Source of the DNA: Leeuwenhoekiella marinoflava DSM 3653
GTDB lineage: Bacteria > Bacteroidota > Bacteroidia > Flavobacteriales > Flavobacteriaceae
Reading direction: 5' to 3'
NCBI RefSeq assembly: GCF_900129005.1
Contig: NZ_FQUN01000003.1
Coordinates: 186,001-250,000 of the forward strand
Length of the DNA stretch: 64,000 nt
The stretch's first letter is position 1. Each line of letters starts with the position of its first letter. Of the stretch, positions 63,359 to 64,000 are shown in pieces. The notes under the pieces were generated by a model. It made no database searches. It was not told where the DNA came from and saw only the letters and a list, made by a program, of their open reading frames with translations. The translations under genes were made by a program, and so were the position numbers.

Positions 63359-64000
63359 TTAAAATTCAAATTTTAACTGAACAACGATTTCTTTCTTATC
63401 GGTTACTCTTTCTTTTTTATCCTCTGTGTTGAGATTGGCTAATGTGATACCAAGAAGGCGTACGCTATTTTCCATTTTTTCTTGATAGAGCAGCTCTTTT
63501 GCAGTTTCAAGAATAACTTCTTTAGACCTGATGTAGTAGGAGAGTGTTTTGCTTCGGGTTTTTAGTGTGAAGTCGCTATACTTGATTTTTAAAGTTACTG
63601 TTTTACCCGCAACATTAGACTTTTTTAAGCGGCGTTCAATCTCTTCGGCAATATTCTCCAGACGCTCCAACATAAAAACTTCAGAAGAAATATTTTCGTT
63701 AAATGTTCGCTCTGCTCCTAGAGATTTTCTAATTCGATCTGGTTTTACAGGGCTGTTATGAATACCGCGTACCACGTTATAATAATGCTTTCCGCTCTTA
63801 CCGAATTTTTCCTCTAAAAATTCCAGCGATTTAGTTTTAAGATCATTGCCTGTGAAAATTCCGATTTGATACATTTTTTCGGCAGTGACTTTACCTACGC
63901 CATAAAATTTTCTGATATCTAATGCTTCGAGAAAAGGAATGACATCTTCTGGACCAATGGTTTTTTGACCATTAGGTTTATTTATATCACTGGCAATTTT
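63359..64000 (-). CDS. dinB: DNA polymerase IV, Y family (5' part outside window)
   Basis: 214 C-terminal residues of a translesion polymerase; the start lies beyond 64000 and the ATG at 63874 is internal. Recognisable segments: KIASDINKPNGQ (palm domain, at the window edge), then IRKFYGVGKVTAEKM helix-hairpin-helix of the thumb, SLGAERTF in the little-finger domain, and a C-terminal beta-rich tail. The catalytic acids of the palm are outside the window. It converges with pyk. Confidence 0.9.
   Translation of the reverse strand, partial: KIASDINKPNGQKTIGPEDVIPFLEALDIRKFYGVGKVTAEKMYQIGIFTGNDLKTKSLEFLEEKFGKSGKHYYNVVRGIHNSPVKPDRIRKSLGAERTFNENISSEVFMLERLENIAEEIERRLKKSNVAGKTVTLKIKYSDFTLKTRSKTLSYYIRSKEVILETAKELLYQEKMENSVRLLGITLANLNTEDKKERVTDKKEIVVQLKFEF

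Overview
The window is low-GC DNA with the hallmarks of a marine or free-living member of the Flavobacteriaceae (Bacteroidota). Evidence: a SusC/SusD pair, -7 promoter elements of the TAnnTTTG type, OmpA proteins with thrombospondin type-3 repeats, an AddAB-type recombination pair, an IPExxxVDY-family protein beside pyruvate kinase, and a viroplasmin-RNase H fusion. The genus cannot be fixed from the sequence alone. There is no phage, insertion sequence, CRISPR array or rRNA operon; one tRNA gene (Ala, GGC) is present.

Layout. 0-3.2 kb: fatty-acid initiation (fabH-accB-accC). 3.2-7.3 kb: an eroded stretch with a decayed FAD-oxidoreductase remnant, an orphan ABC ATPase, a small membrane protein and a prolyl oligopeptidase gene split by one in-frame amber codon. 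7.3-18.5 kb: housekeeping genes (asd, mscL, alr, tdk, rsmI, recJ, an LpxH-like phosphoesterase, queD) plus two overlapping single-TM micro-ORFs (31 and 55 codons) coupled to queD. 18.5-21.4 kb: a 2-oxoglutarate oxygenase, a MATE exporter, a GNAT enzyme and tRNA-Ala.

21.4-39.1 kb is the accessory glycan region. A tight four-gene operon (CBM9-like protein, sugar nucleotidyltransferase, NahK-like anomeric kinase, GH109-like enzyme) could take alpha-linked GalNAc to a nucleotide sugar. It converges on a 971-residue Y_Y_Y/LuxR-type regulator that diverges from a polysaccharide utilisation locus: susC, susD, a PKD lipoprotein, then GH30, GH5-CBM6 and a second GH30. The enzymes suggest a beta-1,6 and/or beta-1,3-glucan. 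A strong terminator and a dispersed repeat separate the binding/transport genes from the hydrolases.

39.1-53.8 kb: a CLC-family antiporter whose leader holds a good match to the fluoride riboswitch with its own promoter, an M1 peptidase, addB and addA separated by two tandem ompA paralogues, and superoxide dismutase. 53.8-54.4 kb: a 136-bp tandem array that ends in a terminator-like hairpin and carries a short minus-strand frame in every unit. 54.5-64 kb: a PurF-like enzyme, a PfkB kinase, rnhA, purN, then acpP-fabF-rnc-(IPExxxVDY)-pyk, and the 3' part of dinB running off the window.

Most noteworthy: the fluoride riboswitch/CLC unit, the 136-bp array with its possible micro-ORF, a three-copy ~100-bp dispersed repeat placed at gene 3' ends, the micro-ORF pair fused translationally to queD, and the GalNAc-type cassette next to the glucan locus.
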